This document shows, in pieces, positions 17,084-25,030 of a stretch of 64,000 bases of DNA (position 1 is the stretch's first letter; each line of letters starts with the position of its first letter). A program made the position numbers and the translations under genes. The notes under the pieces are model-generated. The model did not search any database. It saw only the letters and a program-made list of their open reading frames with translations, and was not told the DNA's origin. This DNA comes from CAVWCQ01 sp963753545 (lineage in GTDB: Bacteria; Chloroflexota; Anaerolineae; Aggregatilineales; Aggregatilineaceae): contig CAVWCQ010000011.1 of NCBI GenBank assembly GCA_963753545.1, forward strand, positions 186,001 to 250,000, in the 5' to 3' direction.

Positions 17084-17413
17084 TTAATAGTCAAATTTCC
17101 AAGCAACTTTGCACCTGTTGTACTTTGCCTTCCTGCGGTGATTTTTTAATCCATTCTTGCGATTGCGATAAACGGTCAGAACAAGACCCGTTTGAATATC
17201 CATCAGCACGACGGTTCCTTCAAGCTGAGCGATACGCTGCCGCGCCCGATCTCCGGGGGGGATATCATTCCTTCCCAGGAAAAATTCGCACGTCCCTGCG
17301 TTTTGCACCTGCCGACCGTGCCGAATCACATACTGAACTTCCTCATAGGATAGATTGCGCTGGGCACACCGTGCCTCAGCATGGACTGTCAATAAGAAAT
17401 CGTCCGTGTCCAT
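17084..17413 (-). CDS. DUF4258 domain protein
   Basis: 109 residues from ATG 17413 with AAAGGA upstream. The core LLTVHAEARCAQRNLSYEEVQYVIRHGRQVQNAGTCEFFLG ... VVLMDIQTGLVLTVYRNRKNGLKNHRRK matches DUF4258, a small family related to BrnT/RelE-like toxins in fold; the 'HAxxRxxxRxxSxxEV' start is diagnostic. The C terminus is strongly basic. No antitoxin gene is adjacent, so a toxin role is not supported. It converges on the nitroreductase gene. Confidence 0.75.
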   Translation of the reverse strand: MDTDDFLLTVHAEARCAQRNLSYEEVQYVIRHGRQVQNAGTCEFFLGRNDIPPGDRARQRIAQLEGTVVLMDIQTGLVLTVYRNRKNGLKNHRRKAKYNRCKVAWKFDY

Positions 17414-17623
17414 GGCTAAAAGTCCTTTCACCCACCGACTGCCAGGAGGTATGAGATTGTTAATGTGCTTTGATTCTATGCTACACCTTATTAGTCGCAC
17501 TGCAAGCTAAAAAGAGGCCAAAGCCATGAAAAATTTGTGAATTGCGTATATGCAGGCCGAATCGTTGCGCACTCTGTCCTTTGGGTGTTTACTAAAAACG
17601 GGTTAATAAAGGACGGTGCAGCA

Positions 17624-18622
17624 ATGGCAGAATTTCAACTGAACGGCGATCCGCTTCCCTGGTTGTTGGAGCCGGATACGGATAATCCGGGTGTGCGCTA
17701 TTTCGCTCTGCGCGATTTGATGGGATTGCCCGCCGATCATCCTGACGTGGTGCAGGCGCAGGCCGCAGTGATGGTTACAGGCCCAGTCCCAGTCATTTTG
17801 AACGCACAAAACCCCGATGGGTACTGGGATAGGCCGGGAGCGGGATATGTGCCCAAATATCGGGGAACACTCTGGTCGCTGCTGTTCCTGGCCCAACTAG
17901 GCGCACAGATGGGCAGTGATGAGCGCATCCAGCGGGCGATTGAATACGTGTTTGTCCATGCGCAAACCAAAGATGGTGCGTTCTCGTGCAACGGGACTCC
18001 CAGCTTCGCTATTCACTGCCTGTGGGGAAATGTGGTGCGCGCGATGCTCGATCTCGGCGTGTGGGGCGACGAACGACTGAACCAGACGATTGACCGATTG
18101 GCGCGTTCGGTGACAGGTGAGAGTTATGGGCCGTACCTCAGAGGCGGCGTGCAGGGGCCAGGTTTTCTCTGTTCGGCTAACGATGGGCTGCCCTGTGGAT
18201 GGGGAGCCGTGCGCGTTTTGTGGGCGCTCAACGCCGTTCCTGCGGTGGGGCGCACGCCCGTTGTGGAGCACGCAATCCAGGAATGCATCGATTTTCTGCT
18301 GCGGTACGATATCGCCCGCGCCGATTATCCCTATAGAGAGCGGATCAATTCAAGCTGGTTCCAGTTTGGCTATCCGCTCGGCTACGTGACAGATGTGCTG
18401 CTGAACCTCGAAGCGCTGACCGAAGCCGGGTGCCTGGATATCGCTCACCTGAATGATGCGGTTGCTCTTGTCGTATCCAGGCAGGATGAGCAGGGGCGCT
18501 GGAAAATGGCCTTCAGCTATCACGGCAAGATGTGGATCGACGTGGAGAAGAAGGGCAAACCCAGCAAGTGGGTCACGCTGCGGGCCATGCGCGTGCTCAA
18601 GCGGCTGGGGTTGCGAGATTAG
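17624..18622 (+). CDS. Prenyltransferase/squalene-cyclase-like alpha-toroid repeat protein
   Basis: 332 residues from ATG 17624 with AAAGGA upstream. Repeats of the alpha/alpha-toroid kind are visible: LNAQNPDGYWDRPGAGYVPKYRGTLWSLLFLAQLG, VFVHAQTKDGAFSCNG, VVSRQDEQGRWKMAF (QxxDGxW-like). This fold is shared by terpene cyclases and prenyltransferase beta subunits, but the DxDD catalytic motif of squalene-hopene cyclases is not seen, so catalytic function is doubtful. It is followed at 9 bases by the reductase gene, suggesting a small operon with 18632 and 18958. Confidence 0.75.
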   Translation: MAEFQLNGDPLPWLLEPDTDNPGVRYFALRDLMGLPADHPDVVQAQAAVMVTGPVPVILNAQNPDGYWDRPGAGYVPKYRGTLWSLLFLAQLGAQMGSDERIQRAIEYVFVHAQTKDGAFSCNGTPSFAIHCLWGNVVRAMLDLGVWGDERLNQTIDRLARSVTGESYGPYLRGGVQGPGFLCSANDGLPCGWGAVRVLWALNAVPAVGRTPVVEHAIQECIDFLLRYDIARADYPYRERINSSWFQFGYPLGYVTDVLLNLEALTEAGCLDIAHLNDAVALVVSRQDEQGRWKMAFSYHGKMWIDVEKKGKPSKWVTLRAMRVLKRLGLRD

Positions 18623-18631
18623 GAAGCAGAG

Positions 18632-18961
18632 ATGACGCCAGAACCGCAGTTCCTCTACCTGACCACAACGGGCTGGAAAACGGGCACGCAGCACCAGATC
18701 GAAATCTGGTTCGTTGAGCGCGAAAGCCGTTATTACATGGTTTCTGAAATGCGAGAGCGTTCGCATTGGGTGCAGAATATCCAGCGCAACCCGGCAATCA
18801 CCTTCCGCGTGGACGATATCACCTATGCGGGAACCGGGCGCGTCGTGGATCCAACCGCTGAACCAGAACTCGCTGCCGCAGTGGTGGCGTTGATGGAAGC
18901 CAAGTATGAATGGGGCGATGGGGTGATTGTCGAACTCACCCCGGAGAGCCGCCTATCATGA
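18632..18961 (+). CDS. Deazaflavin/F420-type nitroreductase-family protein (DUF385), short form
   Basis: 109 residues. FLYLTTTGWKTGTQHQIEIWFVERESRYYMVSEMRERSHWVQNIQRNPAITFRVDD follows the split-barrel pattern of the DUF385/DDN family (L-TTxGRKTGxxxxxPl; then WxxNlxxNP). It lacks part of the N terminus of larger members. Cofactor (F420, FMN or none) is not certain. The TGA stop overlaps the ATG of the following ATP-grasp gene (ATGA), pointing to coupling. Confidence 0.8.
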   Translation: MTPEPQFLYLTTTGWKTGTQHQIEIWFVERESRYYMVSEMRERSHWVQNIQRNPAITFRVDDITYAGTGRVVDPTAEPELAAAVVALMEAKYEWGDGVIVELTPESRLS

Positions 18962-19809
18962 CGCGGATCGCGTTGGTAACCTACCAGGGCAGCCCGGAAC
19001 TAACTGCGTCGGATCGCCTGCTCATCGATCCGCTGGCGAAACGCGGCATTCAGGCGGTTGGTGTGCCCTGGAACGATCCAGCGGTGGACTGGACTCAATT
19101 TGAGGCCGCTGTCCTGCGCTCGACATGGGATTATCATCACCAGATTGAGGTATTCCGGCAGTGGTTGGATCAGGTCGAGGCTGCGGGGCTGCGCCTGTTC
19201 AATCCGTACCCCCTGGTGCGCTGGAACATGGATAAAATTTACCTGCGCGATCTGCAAGGCGTCCCGCACATTCCAACGATCTGGGGCACGGAGGACAGCG
19301 AACTCGCGCGCGATCTCGCGCTGATCATGGATACCCAGGGCTGGGATCAAGTGATCGTCAAGCCGCGTTATGGGGCCAGCGGCGACGGCGCGCATATTAT
19401 TTCCCGTTCCGAAGCAGATCACCAGCCTGTTCCCCTGTTGAATCACTTCATTCAGCCGATCATGCCGCAGGTGCTCGACGGCGAGTATTCGGTTATTTTC
19501 TTGGGCGGAGAATACGCCTATACCGTGCTCAAGCGCCCTGCTGCGGGGAAAATATTCGTGCAGAAGGAACACGGCGGCAGCGAAGAGGTGATCGCCCCAC
19601 CCGGTTCGCTGGTTGCCCAGGCGGAGGATATCCTGGCAACGGCGGCGCGAGTCATCCCCGCCTCCCCGCTCTATGCCCGCGTTGATGGCCTGCTGGACAG
19701 GGATCGGTTTCTGCTGATGGAGTTGGAACTGATCGAGCCGGACCTGTTTCTGAAGTATCACCCCGCAGCGCCAGATCGGTTCGCAAGCGTGATTGCCAAC
19801 GCGCTATAA
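18958..19809 (+). CDS. ATP-grasp (RimK-like) ligase-family protein
   Basis: 283 residues from ATG 18958. N-terminal pre-ATP-grasp part (RIALVTYQGSPELTASDRLLIDPLAKRG; VLRSTWDYH), then the central phosphate-grip VIVKPRYGASGDGAHII and the metal-binding end YARVDGLLDRDRFLLMELELIEPDLFLKYHP, all as in the RimK-like/prokaryotic glutathione-synthetase-type group. Such enzymes join a carboxylate to an amine or thiol with ATP. The substrate is unknown; coupled to a reductase gene. Confidence 0.85.
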   Translation: MTRIALVTYQGSPELTASDRLLIDPLAKRGIQAVGVPWNDPAVDWTQFEAAVLRSTWDYHHQIEVFRQWLDQVEAAGLRLFNPYPLVRWNMDKIYLRDLQGVPHIPTIWGTEDSELARDLALIMDTQGWDQVIVKPRYGASGDGAHIISRSEADHQPVPLLNHFIQPIMPQVLDGEYSVIFLGGEYAYTVLKRPAAGKIFVQKEHGGSEEVIAPPGSLVAQAEDILATAARVIPASPLYARVDGLLDRDRFLLMELELIEPDLFLKYHPAAPDRFASVIANAL

Positions 19810-19840
19810 TTCCAGAGGCTAAACTCAGGAAGGACGCCGC

Positions 19841-20980
19841 GTGGAATCGGAACCAGTCGAAAAACAGGACTCTCAGCCACAACATATCAAACCGATCCTG
19901 ATCATCGCGCCTCTTGCCGCCGCGTTGATTATCCTCGCCGCGATCCTGCTGCTGATCATCCGCCAGTCGAAAAATGACTCTGACAACTCGCCCACCCAGA
20001 TCGACGGCATCGCCTACCTGACACCCGCCAACGAATATACGCGCACCCTCGTCATAACTGATCCGAAAACGGGCAAAACGACGCCGCTGGTGTCCGCCGA
20101 AGGGCTAGAAGAATACGCCATCAGCGCGGATGGAATGTTGATCGCCTACACCGTCTTTGAGGAGGGCGGCCAGGGGGATATCTGGCTGGTGGATCGCCGT
20201 GACAAAATCCCCCACCCGATCACCGATTGCGTCGATTCTTTCTGCCATGCGCCCGCCTGGAACCCCGACGGCTCTCAGATCGCCTACGAGCGCACGGATC
20301 GCACCGAGTCGGGCCGCGACAGCCGGGTGTGGATCGTCAGCCTATCCGATCTCAGCACGCACCTGTTGTTTGATGATCCGCAGATTTTGGGGCAGGCTCC
20401 GTCCTGGTCGCCGGATGGATCGCGGATCGCGGTGTTTGATCCCTCCCTGCCCGGCATCCGCGTTCACGAACAGGGCCAGGACGATGTGATTCTGCCGACT
20501 CTGCAAGATGTATCGGGCCACTTTTCGCCGGATGGGACGCGCCTCGTCTACCCGGTGCTGACCAATGGCGCATTGGGATCGGAGTTTTATACACACCTGC
20601 TGCTCTACGATTTCACCAGCGGAACGACCACCAATCTCAGCGGAGAGGACGCGCCGATTGATGACGGCGAGGCATCCTGGTCACCGGACGGCACGCGGCT
20701 GATTGTCGCCCGGCGCTACCTGGATTCGGCTCGCTTTCAGCGCGGCAAAGACCTCTACCTGCTGGATCCCGCCAGCGGCGATGTGCAGGCACTGGTCACG
20801 GATCGCGGCACAAATCACGCCATCCCCCGCTGGGACAAATCTGGGCGGCGGATCATCTTCCAGCGCTTCTCCCTGGCTGATCCGGAGGCGGGGCCGGAAA
20901 TCTGGCTGCTGGACCTGGACACGGGTGAGTTAAGTCTTGTCGCGGAGAATGCCTTTTTACCCGCATGGGCCGAGAACTAA
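19841..20980 (+). CDS. Membrane-anchored TolB-like beta-propeller protein
   Basis: 379 residues, GTG start with CAGGAAGGA upstream. One N-terminal membrane anchor (ILIIAPLAAALIILAAILLLII, about residues 19-41), then repeated PD40/TolB blades: PAWNPDGSQIAYERTD, PSWSPDGSRIAVFDP, GHFSPDGTRLVYPV, ASWSPDGTRLIVAR, PRWDKSGRRIIFQR. Probably exposed outside the cell membrane, with a binding or scaffolding role. It follows the ATP-grasp gene by 31 bases. Confidence 0.85.
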   Translation: MESEPVEKQDSQPQHIKPILIIAPLAAALIILAAILLLIIRQSKNDSDNSPTQIDGIAYLTPANEYTRTLVITDPKTGKTTPLVSAEGLEEYAISADGMLIAYTVFEEGGQGDIWLVDRRDKIPHPITDCVDSFCHAPAWNPDGSQIAYERTDRTESGRDSRVWIVSLSDLSTHLLFDDPQILGQAPSWSPDGSRIAVFDPSLPGIRVHEQGQDDVILPTLQDVSGHFSPDGTRLVYPVLTNGALGSEFYTHLLLYDFTSGTTTNLSGEDAPIDDGEASWSPDGTRLIVARRYLDSARFQRGKDLYLLDPASGDVQALVTDRGTNHAIPRWDKSGRRIIFQRFSLADPEAGPEIWLLDLDTGELSLVAENAFLPAWAEN

Positions 20981-21001
20981 AACAAGCAAGGAGCGTAAAC
21001 A

Positions 21002-21172
21002 ATGTCTACTGAGCCTAACAATTTCCTTGGCAGCCTTATTCGCCGTGTAGGCCGTTTTGTGCGCAAGGCAGCGCCCGTGATTGGTCGTGCCACGCGGGCT
21101 GCTGTTCGCGCCATCCCCACCATTGTTCGCCGGGTTGTTTCACTCTTTCGGAAAGATACGCGCTCATCATAA
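21002..21172 (+). CDS. Small cationic amphipathic protein, 56 aa
   Basis: ATG at 21002 follows a clear GCAAGGAG site 20 bases after the propeller gene. The product, MSTEPNNFLGSLIRRVGRF then VRKAAPVIGRATRAAVRAI and ending SLFRKDTRSS, has about twelve Arg/Lys and hydrophobic residues spaced every three to four positions, so a basic amphipathic helix is likely. No signal peptide. I know no family. Could be a membrane-surface or nucleic-acid-binding helix, or a bacteriocin-like peptide; only the good ribosome-binding site and codon pattern support it. Confidence 0.55.
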   Translation: MSTEPNNFLGSLIRRVGRFVRKAAPVIGRATRAAVRAIPTIVRRVVSLFRKDTRSS

Positions 21173-21245
21173 CTCACATTTCTGCGCGGCGGGGGCGGAT
21201 ATGCCAGGATTGAAGGCGCTTTCCCCCCATACAGGAGCCTGATGC

Positions 21246-23310
21246 ATGTCTGCCACCGTATTTTCCGATTCGTTTGAGGGTCTGGATGAAGCGACCTACC
21301 AGCGCCGCAAGCGCGCCTGGGCCATGTACGACTGGGCCAACAGCGCCTTTGCCACAACGATTCTCGCCGCCGTGCTGCCCGCCTATTACAGTTCGGTAGC
21401 CGGGGCGAACCTGCCCAGCGAGGCCACCGCTACAGGCTATTGGAGTCTCACCCTATCGATCAGCCTGATGATTGTCGCCATCATGTCTCCGATCCTGGGC
21501 ACGGTCTCCGATGTGATGCGCGGCAAAAAGAAATTCCTGTCGGTCTTCATGGGCATCGGCGTCATTTTCACCGGGCTGTTGGTCCTGGTCGGGACCGGGG
21601 ATTGGCTGCTGGCCTCCATTCTGTTTATGGTGGGACGCATCGGCTGGTCGGCCTCACTTATTTTCTACGATGCGCTGCTGTCTCACGTCGCCAAACCGGA
21701 AGAAGTCGATAAGCTGTCCACGACAGGCTACGCAGTCGGCTACCTGGGTGGCGGGCTGCTGCTGGCAGTCAATATCGCCATGATCTTTGTGTTCGGTGGC
21801 GAACTCGGTGCGCGGCTGTCCTTCGTCAGCGTGGCGATCTGGTGGGCTGTTTTTGCTATCCCGCTGTTCCGCACCGTGCCGGAGCCGCCCTCCGTGACGG
21901 GGGCGCTCAAAGCTGGCGAATCGGTCATTGGCGTGAGTTTTGCCCGTCTGCGCGAGACCTTCAAAGACCTGCGCCAGTACCGCGAATTGTTCAAATTCCT
22001 GGTCGCCTTCCTGATCTACAACGACGGGATCGGCACAATCATCGGGATTGCCGTCATTTACGGCGCGGAACTCGGCTTCGGGACGCTGGAACTGGTCGGG
22101 GCGCTACTGCTCGTCCAGTTTGTAGGCATCCCCTTCAGCCTGATCTTTGGACGCCTGCCCTATGGCGACGATCCGCGCCGCGCTTTCTTCCTGGCGTTCA
22201 TCCTGTGGAATCTGATCGCGCTGCCGCTGGCAGGTCTGATCGGCAAGGCGGTCATTGATGAGAAGCTGATCGGCGCGCCGCTGCCCGACTACAAGACAGT
22301 GAGCAACTATATCGGCACAGATGTTTATCATGCTGACGATCCGCAGGCCATCCAGCGCGGAACCGTTTCAGCCGACGGGATTTTTAGCTTCCGGCGCGGA
22401 TGGTTGGCAGGCAGACAAAGTCAAGGATGCGGAATTTGAGGATGAGACGCTGACTTATATTTCCAGCAGCGATCCGAGCGCCGCCTACCAGATCACGTTT
22501 AACGGGCAGTCCGTCGATTTGTTTTACTCCGAGGGGCCAGATCGCGGCATTTTCGCCGTGTCGCTGGACGGCAAGCCCTATGATTTTGAGGGCGATGACG
22601 ATCTGCCTGAGGGCCAGATTGACGCCTACCGGAAGACCGTGCGCTGGAACAACCGCCTGACGATTGAAGCGGACGACGAAGGCCAGCACACCCTGCTCGT
22701 CAGCAACACGGCGAACCAGAACCGCAAAGCGAAAGGCAGCCGCCTGGACCTGGGCCGCGTCGAGGTGCTGCCCCCCGCCCGCCAGTCCAACCTGGGGCTG
22801 GTGCTGGGCATCCTGCTCGGCGTCGAGGTGATCGGCGCGGCGCTGGCGTGGCTGGCGGGCAAGCGGCTCGTTGGCCGATTAGCCGATCTGCTCAATACCA
22901 AGCGCTCGGTGCTGCTCTCGCTGGTCATCTATTCGGTGATCGCCATCTGGGGCTATTTTATCAACGCCGTGCTGGAATTCTGGCTGCTGGCATGGCTGGT
23001 CGCCATCGTCCAGGGCGGGAGTCAGGCGCTCAGCCGCAGCCTGTATGCGAGCATGAGTCCGCGTGCCAAAAGCGGCGAATTTTTCGGTTTTTTCAGTGTG
23101 ATGGAAAAGTTCGCCGGGATTATTGGCCCAATGATTTTCGCCGTCGTGGTAGCACTCTTCGACAGCAGCCGCCCTGCCGTGCTCAGCCTGATCGGGCTGT
23201 TTATCATCGGCGGCTGGCTGTTGATCTGGGTCAATGTGGACGAAGGACGGCGCATCGCCAAAGCGGAAGACGACACGCTGTTTGCCAGCGGCGCGGTACG
23301 GGGAGAGTAA
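21246..23310 (+). pseudogene. UMF1/Atg22-like MFS transporter with large inserted beta-rich domain, one frameshift
   Basis: About 688 residues when joined. RRKRAWAMYDWANSAFATTILAAVLPAYY is the diagnostic start of the UMF1 family. About nine membrane helices precede, and five follow, an inserted soluble domain (about 22330-22790: ASGADGWQADKVKDAEF ... LTIEADDEGQHTLLVSNTANQ ... RLDLGRVEVLPP) that looks like a jelly-roll, carbohydrate-binding-type module. The end is family-typical (GGSQALSRSLYASMSPRAKSGEFFGFFS). The frame changes at the T5 run near 22381 (gggatttttagc), one base too many or too few. UMF1 proteins are thought to export or recycle amino acids or nutrients; the insert is unusual. 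ATG with CAGGAG upstream. Confidence 0.85.
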
Positions 23311-23314
23311 ACGA

Positions 23315-23428
23315 TTACCTCACCACCCGACCTCCTCTCCAGCTAGGCATGCGAAGCATGCTAGCCGGAGAGGAGGAGGCAAGTCTCCTCTCCAACTTGA
23401 TTGGAGAGGAGATTTAGAGGTGAGGTAA
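23315..23428. repeat. MITE-like element with 10-bp perfect terminal inverted repeats
   Basis: Ends TTACCTCACC (23315-23324) and GGTGAGGTAA (23419-23428) are exact inverted copies. Inside are two nested palindromes: CCTCCTCTCC...GGAGAGGAGG around AGGCATGCGAAGCATGC, and CTCCTCTCC...GGAGAGGAG. It fills the gap between two convergent genes exactly. Related elements: 13681, 29503, 59029. Confidence 0.65.
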
Positions 23429-23430
23429 GG

Positions 23431-24807
23431 TTACGCAGCGGTTCCATTGCCAGCCGGGGCATTATCCTGCTGCTGGTTGTTGTTCGAGCCAGAGCCGTTG
23501 CCGTTGTGATTCGGCCCCATCCCATTGCCTGGACCCATCCCATTACCCGGTCCCATGCCGTTGCCGTTCCCCATGCCACCGTTTGGCATCATGGGGTTCA
23601 TGAAGGGGTGCTGCTGGAAGAACTGTTCCGCACCGGGGATCATGAAGAAGAAGGGCATCATGTTCCGCATTCCCTGCCCCATCATATTGCCGTACATGGA
23701 CGGGCCAACGGTCACATCGATATCCTGGCTCGCGCCATCACGAGTTACCGAGAGCGTCACCACGTCGCCTTCTTCATAGGCCACCATACGATCCCGCAGG
23801 GTGTGTTCCTCGTCCACTGGCTCGCCATTAACAGCGGTTACGATATCACCAGCCTGCAAGCCCGCTTTATCAGCGGGTAAATCGGCCTGCACGTCTTCGA
23901 TCAGCGCGCCTTCCGTCACATCGAGATTACGCTGCGCCGCGACATCTGCGTTCAGAGTGACAAAGCTCACGCCCAGCGATCCACCCATCGGCATCATCTG
24001 GGAGAAGAAGTCCCCGCCGTTGGGCATGTTGAAATTGAAGCCAAAGTTCGGCAGATTGATCTGGGACAGATCAATGTCGATATCTTGTTCCGCGCCATTG
24101 CGCTGGACGGTTACGGTCACAGTTCCACCGCTGCGCAATGTTTCCATCAAGGTCTGCGCGTTCAGATCAGCAAGCGCCGTGCCATTCACGGCGGTGATTA
24201 CGTCGCCTTCCTGGAAGCCCAGATCGGCCAGCGGGGAATTCTCATCCAAGGAGGTAATCTGCACGCCCTGATCGGTGACTTCAACCGTCACGCCGAGCAT
24301 ATTCAGCATGCCACGGAAGCCGTTGCCGCCCATCTGACCGTTCATGTGACCGCCCATTGGACCCTGGTTGCCCTGGTTACCCTGATTACCCTGTCCGCCC
24401 TGCTGTGTGCCAGTTTCGGGCAGATTGGCAGGACGTTCGCCCAGCGTGACATCCACATCGCGCGATTCGCCGCCAGACGACACGCTGAGAGTCACGCTGT
24501 CGCCAGACTGATGGCCCTGGATAGCTTCTGTCAGCGCCTGAGCCGAGTCAACTGCCGTGCCATCAACCGCTGTGATTACGTCGCCTTGCTGCAAGCCAGC
24601 CGTTTCGGCAGGCGCACCGGGAACGACGGTGACCACTTCAACACCCTTATTCGAGTCCCGGATCTGGATACCAAGCCATGCGCCGCCACCATTTTGTGAC
24701 GCTGCGCTGTGTAGCGGCGTGTCATTCGCCGCGCCAACCGTCAATACACCCACGCTGCTCAGTGCCAGCGCGAGAACAACTGCCAGAATAGACCAACGTT
24801 TCAACAT
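23431..24807 (-). CDS. Secreted protein with three PDZ domains and Gly/Asn/Met-rich tail, no protease domain
   Basis: 458 residues from ATG 24807 (AAGGAGAT upstream; a GTG one codon earlier is possible). Signal peptide MLKRWSILAVVLALALSSVGVLTVGAA. PDZ 1 about residues 40-125 (WLGIQIRD ... GAPAETAGLQQGDVITAVDG), PDZ 2 about 170-250 (VQITSLDENSPLADLGFQEGDVITAVNG), PDZ 3 about 280-370 (DLPADKAGLQAGDIVTAVNG). Linkers are rich in Gly-Asn-Gln; the tail has repeated GNGMGP units. HtrA proteases carry such PDZ domains, but the trypsin-like domain is absent, so a peptide-binding scaffold or regulator of an envelope protease is more likely. It lies downstream of a two-component pair on the same strand. 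Confidence 0.85.
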   Translation of the reverse strand: MLKRWSILAVVLALALSSVGVLTVGAANDTPLHSAASQNGGGAWLGIQIRDSNKGVEVVTVVPGAPAETAGLQQGDVITAVDGTAVDSAQALTEAIQGHQSGDSVTLSVSSGGESRDVDVTLGERPANLPETGTQQGGQGNQGNQGNQGPMGGHMNGQMGGNGFRGMLNMLGVTVEVTDQGVQITSLDENSPLADLGFQEGDVITAVNGTALADLNAQTLMETLRSGGTVTVTVQRNGAEQDIDIDLSQINLPNFGFNFNMPNGGDFFSQMMPMGGSLGVSFVTLNADVAAQRNLDVTEGALIEDVQADLPADKAGLQAGDIVTAVNGEPVDEEHTLRDRMVAYEEGDVVTLSVTRDGASQDIDVTVGPSMYGNMMGQGMRNMMPFFFMIPGAEQFFQQHPFMNPMMPNGGMGNGNGMGPGNGMGPGNGMGPNHNGNGSGSNNNQQQDNAPAGNGTAA

Positions 24808-24914
24808 CACTTTCTATCTCCTTTAGTCTGTCGTTACCGGGAGAATCCTCCCTGGCACCCGATTACCGTCGGGGCATGAGTAACTTTTGATTCGAGCTTC
24901 ATCCATAGTTTGGA

Positions 24915-24935
24915 ACACATTTGTAAACAATGTGT
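24915..24935. promoter_or_regulatory. Inverted repeat upstream of the PDZ gene, possible operator
   Basis: ACACATT (24915-24921) and AATGTGT (24929-24935), perfect arms with a 7-base spacer, about 110 bases upstream of the PDZ gene start. On the minus strand TTGTTT and TATGGA are 17 bases apart across it, a weak promoter candidate. A binding site for the nearby OmpR-type regulator is possible but unproven. Confidence 0.35.
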
Positions 24936-25030
24936 GAACTGAATCTGAGAATCTGCTGAGTCTCAGTTAAGCCTGCTCTCAATAAATTTTAGCAGGATGA
25001 ATAAAAATACCGTGTGACAGTTCTGAAATA

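Noticed and set aside
17084..17413. Toxin-antitoxin module based on the DUF4258 protein
   Set aside because: DUF4258 is distantly toxin-like, but no antitoxin-sized partner gene is adjacent on the same strand.
20977..21357. Minus-strand frame of 126 codons over the small basic protein
   Set aside because: No ribosome-binding site, Arg-rich low-complexity composition, and it overlaps the start of the transporter gene; the plus-strand 56-residue gene has a better site.
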